Origin: Saccharothrix sp. ALI-22-I
GTDB lineage: Bacteria; Actinomycetota; Actinomycetes; Mycobacteriales; Pseudonocardiaceae
Length of the DNA: 64,000 nucleotides
Direction of reading: 5' to 3'
Assembly (NCBI RefSeq): GCF_001984175.1
Contig: NZ_MTQP01000066.1
Location: 248,001-312,000, forward strand
Numbering within the stretch: position 1 is the stretch's first letter; each line of letters begins with the position of its first letter. This document shows, piece by piece, positions 63,195-64,000 of the stretch. The position numbers and the translations under genes were made by a program. The notes beneath the pieces are model-generated. The model worked only from the letters and a program-made list of their open reading frames with translations, was not told where the DNA came from and did not search any database.

Positions 63195-63292
63195 CGGTTC
63201 CCCCTCGATTCCGCTGTCCGGCCGACGCCGGCGCCGTCCCGCCGAGACTACCGTTCGAATCGATTCAGCGGACATCTCGCAATGGAGCGATC

Positions 63293-64000
63293 ATGCCCAA
63301 GTCACGCACGTCCCTCGGCGTCCTCGCCCTGGCCTTGGCCCTGCCGCTGGTGATCGCGCCCGCCGCCGGCGCGAGCGCCGTCATCACCGAGTTACCCGGC
63401 CTGCCCGGCTACCCCACCCACCGCACCATCGCGGTCAACGACCTCGGCCAGGTAGTCGGCGCCGCCTCCGGCAACGGCGCGCCGCGCGCCGTCCAGTGGG
63501 CCCGCGGCAACGTGGCCACCGACCTCGGCAAGGGCACTCCGACCGGCCTCAACCAGATCGGCCAGGTGCTCGGCCTGGAGTCCGTCACCGGTGCCGGCCC
63601 CTACGTCCAACAGCCCCGGATCTGGCACGAGGGCAAGGTCTTCGACCTCACGCCGTCCGGCTCCGGCTGGGTCGTCGCGTCGGCGATCAACAACAACGGC
63701 GTGGTGCCGATGACGTACTCCGGCTCGCCGTCCGGGTACCACCAGGAGCACGCGGCGGTGTGGCGCGACGGCAAGCACACGTCGTTGGCGGTGTCCGGGT
63801 CGCACCTGTCGCTGAGCGCGATCAACGACGCCGGCGTGATCGCGGGGTCGAAGACGCCCATGTTCACCAACGACGTGCACGCGTTCCGCTGCACGAACGC
63901 CACGACGTGCACCCGGCTGGCGACGGTGTCCGGCTCCGGCAGCTACTCGGTGGAGGCGATCAACGAGGCCGGCGTGATCGTCGGCAACCGGGGGAACCAG
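63293..64000 (+). CDS. Secreted HAF-repeat protein (5' part)
   Basis: The gene runs off the window after 236 codons. A signal peptide (residues about 1-28, LGVLALALALPLVIAP, then AGA) precedes at least five HAF-type beta repeats with their N(D/Q/N)xGxxxG turns: AVNDLGQVVG, GLNQIGQVLG, AINNNGVV, AINDAGVIAG and AINEAGVIVG, each about 35-40 residues apart. HAF repeats make extracellular beta-propeller-like proteins of unknown role. ATG 63293 has GGAG at 63284-63287. Confidence 0.85.
   Translation, partial: MPKSRTSLGVLALALALPLVIAPAAGASAVITELPGLPGYPTHRTIAVNDLGQVVGAASGNGAPRAVQWARGNVATDLGKGTPTGLNQIGQVLGLESVTGAGPYVQQPRIWHEGKVFDLTPSGSGWVVASAINNNGVVPMTYSGSPSGYHQEHAAVWRDGKHTSLAVSGSHLSLSAINDAGVIAGSKTPMFTNDVHAFRCTNATTCTRLATVSGSGSYSVEAINEAGVIVGNRGNQ

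Noticed and set aside
63245-63275. tRNA-like GTTCGAATC (T-loop) at 63253-63261
   Set aside because: No acceptor stem, anticodon arm or CCA-compatible end can be built around it; it is part of the divergent promoter region.

Overview
The window is high-GC DNA (strong G/C at third codon positions, many GTG and TTG starts, short gaps) and reads as chromosome of a filamentous actinomycete. The mix of genes (class II HelD, DmdR/IdeR-type iron boxes, a two-gene LuxR-type two-component system, HAF-repeat and large subtilisin-like secreted proteins, a DUF4132/MoxR/VWA/SWIM operon) and intergenic 22-bp repeats suggest a Pseudonocardiales member such as a Saccharothrix, Actinosynnema or Lentzea relative. 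The genus is inference. No rRNA, tRNA, CRISPR, transposase or phage gene was found.

Layout. 1-2041: end of a NarL-type regulator, a small membrane protein and a DJ-1/PfpI-like protein with a ragged end. 2326-8344: an iron-box-controlled operon for a ferric-iron ABC transporter (binding protein, double permease, ATPase) that runs with 4-bp overlaps into an unusual AMP-ligase/carrier/membrane-acyltransferase fusion. 8459-13329: a P-loop kinase-like protein, a TrkH/KtrB plus TrkA/KtrA potassium system, the first 22-bp repeat array, a decayed MFS transporter and a CPBP protease. 13337-16123: an ABC-2 exporter with a divergent double-HTH regulator. 16133-21949: a flavin amine oxidase, an MmcQ/YjbR-like protein, an NAD-dependent epimerase and a stand-alone trpB-trpA pair followed by a HutC-type GntR regulator; trpB appears leaderless, with an operator-like palindrome over its -10.

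21972-34174 is the most striking block: five tightly coupled minus-strand genes (DUF4132-like, a roughly 1,600-residue unknown, MoxR-type AAA ATPase, a DUF5682-VWA fusion, SWIM zinc finger). It resembles the uncharacterised E. coli yehI/L/M/P/Q set. The unknown carries an apparent single-base frameshift, and the DUF5682-VWA junction contains an in-frame palindromic insert.

34762-45681 holds a secreted GHL15-like protein, a cNMP-binding histidine kinase paired with a receiver/glutaredoxin-like/thioredoxin-reductase-like fusion, a hydantoin-type module (racemase, NCS1 transporter, FCD regulator), the second 22-bp repeat array and a two-component system. 46481-50842 is a compact four-gene set (class II DAHP synthase, chorismatase, ThuA/GATase-like protein, DoxX-like protein) that looks like a small shikimate-derived biosynthetic cluster. 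51002-54352 has an iron-boxed DUF1540 protein, then a rifamycin-associated-element-like site upstream of an internally deleted glycosyltransferase and an intact helD/helR-type gene. 54487-64000 contains an orphan LigD polymerase domain, a lectin remnant, a PadR/FadH/NTF2 operon with a palindromic operator, a large S8 protease, a fructosamine-kinase-like gene and the start of a HAF-repeat protein.
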